15,142 bases of DNA from JAQGHB01 sp036384495 (GTDB taxonomy: Bacteria > Patescibacteriota > Saccharimonadia > Saccharimonadales > UBA4665). Below the pieces are notes generated by a model. The model did not search any database and was not told the origin of the DNA. It saw only the letters and a program-made list of their open reading frames with translations. Within the stretch, counting starts at the first letter, position 1, and every line of letters begins with the position of its first letter. Positions 13,753 to 15,142 of this stretch are shown here, one piece after another. Location: the NCBI GenBank assembly GCA_036384495.1, contig DASVMD010000040.1:1-15142 (forward strand), given 5' to 3'. Made by a program: the position numbers and the translations under genes.

Positions 13753-15142
13753 CTAGGGATTGTTCTGCTTCTGCACAGGGACGGACATGCTGTCGCTGCT
13801 GTTCTGACCAGAGGTCAGGTCGTACACCGTAGCGGTGAGGTTGTCCGAAGACACATCCACCGGAGCGGTGTAGGTGCTACGCACTTCGACCGGAGAACCG
13901 GTTGCGGTGGTAGACACACAGCTCGGCGAGAACTTGCCGTAATCTGCGGTGAAGCAGACCTTGAGCTGATGCCCCGACGTCGCCGTAGCGTTGGCCACGG
14001 TGGCATGGGTCTCGTTCTCGTACGTCTCCTGGAGCTTGTTCAGCTTGATGCTGGGCGGCGTAGGAGCCGGCGGCGGCGTGCAGTCGCTGGTGCAACCCGA
14101 AGGCGGCGTTTCCGAGCACTGGCTCGAATCCGATGCCTGCGAGCAGTTGTTGGACTGCTGCGAGCAGATCTGCTCTGTCGTGACGCTGCTGTCCTTGGCG
14201 TACCACGTTTCCATGGAGGTGCCGTCGGAGTAGACCTGCGTCACCTTACTGCAGTTGTACTGATTGATCGTGCTGGTGTTCGTCACGTAGATCTGGATCG
14301 TCGTGTTGCAGGAGTTCTGCACGTTGCCGACACAGGTCGGAGTGGCCGTGGCCGTTGCCGCCTGTGAGGTGCTCTGCGAAGCGCTCTGACACGGAATACC
14401 GCTCGCCGTAGCTGTGGTGTTCGTCGGACCAACGCAACCACTGCCCTGAGGGGCGGGAGTTGCTGAGGGCTTGGGGCCGCAGATGACCTTGGCTGAAGCC
14501 GAGGTCTGAGCCTTGAGCGTGGCCTTGACGGAGGCAACAAGCTTTGCGTTGCCGCGAGCCTGCATCTTGGTGTAGCCGCTGACCGTAGCCGACGCCGAAG
14601 CGCTAGCAGTGGCCTCGCCACACCAATCCTTCGCCTTGGCCGAAGCCTTCTCCGAGACAGACGCCTTGTACTTGCCGCCGAAGCGAACGAGCACGACGAT
14701 GCCGGTCACGATGTGGTCGGGCGGCGGAGTCGAACGGACTTCGTTGCCACACAAGACCCGGTACATCTTGCCGTTAGGCAAGCGGCAGATCTTGCTAGGA
14801 CGGGTGTCCCAGAACCACCACTTGACCCCGTTGCTGATGCCGGAGTTCCAGAAGCCGTCGTTGTCCATCCAGCAAGTGGAATGGTCGACGACTTTCTTAC
14901 TGAGACCGTTGGCCGTCTCCCACTGGAGCATGGTGACCGTGACGGTCGATGAGGCCTTGGAGTTCACGTTCATGACCTCGCCGGGCTTCTCGACAACGAC
15001 GGTCGACTTCTGCTCGGGCGTGGGGTTGGACGTGATCGTCGAGGCCGGCTTCGGCTTGGACGTGGTCGACTTGGCGTTTGCCGAGACGACGCCGAACGAC
15101 ATGATCGCGATGATCAGGCCGAGGAACTTCAGGGTCTGCGGG
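13753..15142 (-). CDS. Secreted Cys-rich protein, unknown (5' end beyond window)
   Basis: The frame is open to the right edge, so ATG 15102 is not the start: upstream codons read PQTLKFLGLIIAI, which joined to MSFGVVSANA makes a classic signal peptide. About 462 residues are visible. The mature part starts with a Lys/Ser/Thr/Pro linker, then a region with WETANGLSKK, CWMDNDGFWNSG and VKWWFWDTRPSKICR, then an Ala/Ser/Lys low-complexity stretch, then a Thr/Ser-rich section with many Cys (QICSQQSNNCS, SQCSETPPSGCTSDC), a PPPAPTPPS linker and an Ig-like C-terminal domain (HQLKVCFTADYGKFSPSCV). No LPxTG motif or membrane helix is at the end, so it is probably released or disulfide-held. Codon use is strongly G+C-rich, like the cassette at 7361-9771 and unlike the adjacent LPxTG gene. 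Family not recognised. Confidence 0.8.
   Translation of the reverse strand, partial: PQTLKFLGLIIAIMSFGVVSANAKSTTSKPKPASTITSNPTPEQKSTVVVEKPGEVMNVNSKASSTVTVTMLQWETANGLSKKVVDHSTCWMDNDGFWNSGISNGVKWWFWDTRPSKICRLPNGKMYRVLCGNEVRSTPPPDHIVTGIVVLVRFGGKYKASVSEKASAKAKDWCGEATASASASATVSGYTKMQARGNAKLVASVKATLKAQTSASAKVICGPKPSATPAPQGSGCVGPTNTTATASGIPCQSASQSTSQAATATATPTCVGNVQNSCNTTIQIYVTNTSTINQYNCSKVTQVYSDGTSMETWYAKDSSVTTEQICSQQSNNCSQASDSSQCSETPPSGCTSDCTPPPAPTPPSIKLNKLQETYENETHATVANATATSGHQLKVCFTADYGKFSPSCVSTTATGSPVEVRSTYTAPVDVSSDNLTATVYDLTSGQNSSDSMSVPVQKQNNP

Noticed and set aside
1..15142. CRISPR arrays, insertion sequences, integrase or attachment sites
   Set aside because: No spaced direct repeats, transposase or integrase frames, or flanking duplications around the cassette were seen.

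Overview
The window looks like chromosomal DNA from a Candidate Phyla Radiation bacterium, most likely a Saccharibacteria (TM7) relative; this is inferred from gene content and style, not from a marker gene. Pointers are a MurD2/MurL-type pair for the D-Glu step of peptidoglycan, an LPxTG-type wall protein, a lone TraG/VirD4-like ATPase with a basic tail, and several genes whose -10 box lies so close to the start codon that the mRNA should be leaderless. UGA is read as stop (murD ends in TGA inside an ATGA overlap with murL), so this is not the UGA=Gly code of Absconditabacteria or Gracilibacteria.

Layout. 1-2672 (minus): a receiver-only response regulator, then murD2, then murL (cut by the left edge). 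2763-4888: two convergent genes, one unrecognised with a GNAT-like C-terminus and one DUF2156 (MprF C-terminal-like) protein. 4942-7143 (plus): a multi-pass membrane sensor histidine kinase whose 3' half is visibly richer in G+C than its 5' half. 7144-10064 (plus): a G+C-rich cassette, described below. 10069-12654 (minus): TraG/VirD4-like ATPase. 12793-13494 (minus): signal peptide plus LPNTG surface protein with its own terminator. 13753-15142 (minus): G+C-rich, Cys-rich secreted protein, 5' end off the right edge.

The cassette at 7144-10064 is the part most worth attention. It has a clear promoter (TTGCTT-17-TATAAT) with a dyad over +1, a leader with four hairpins, a bitopic membrane protein and a 4-TM protein with a ~500-residue outer domain (both with Shine-Dalgarno sites), then a ~240-nt 3' region. 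That region holds a strong Shine-Dalgarno sequence trapped in a hairpin, a chain of stem-loops and an intrinsic terminator. Directly after the terminator comes a complete type III hammerhead ribozyme (10012-10064) with every core nucleotide in place. It predicts self-cleavage after C10018, just past the terminator's U-tract, so the transcript would have two stacked ways to fix its 3' end. I do not recognise the two proteins or the RNA, and propose the unit as a possible undescribed RNA-controlled membrane-protein module.

Cell-wall and surface functions dominate the rest: peptidoglycan precursor synthesis (murD2-murL), a possible lipid or wall modifying enzyme (DUF2156), a sortase-type surface protein, a secreted Cys-rich protein and a membrane sensor kinase. 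This fits an organism that lives by surface contact, though nothing here proves that lifestyle.
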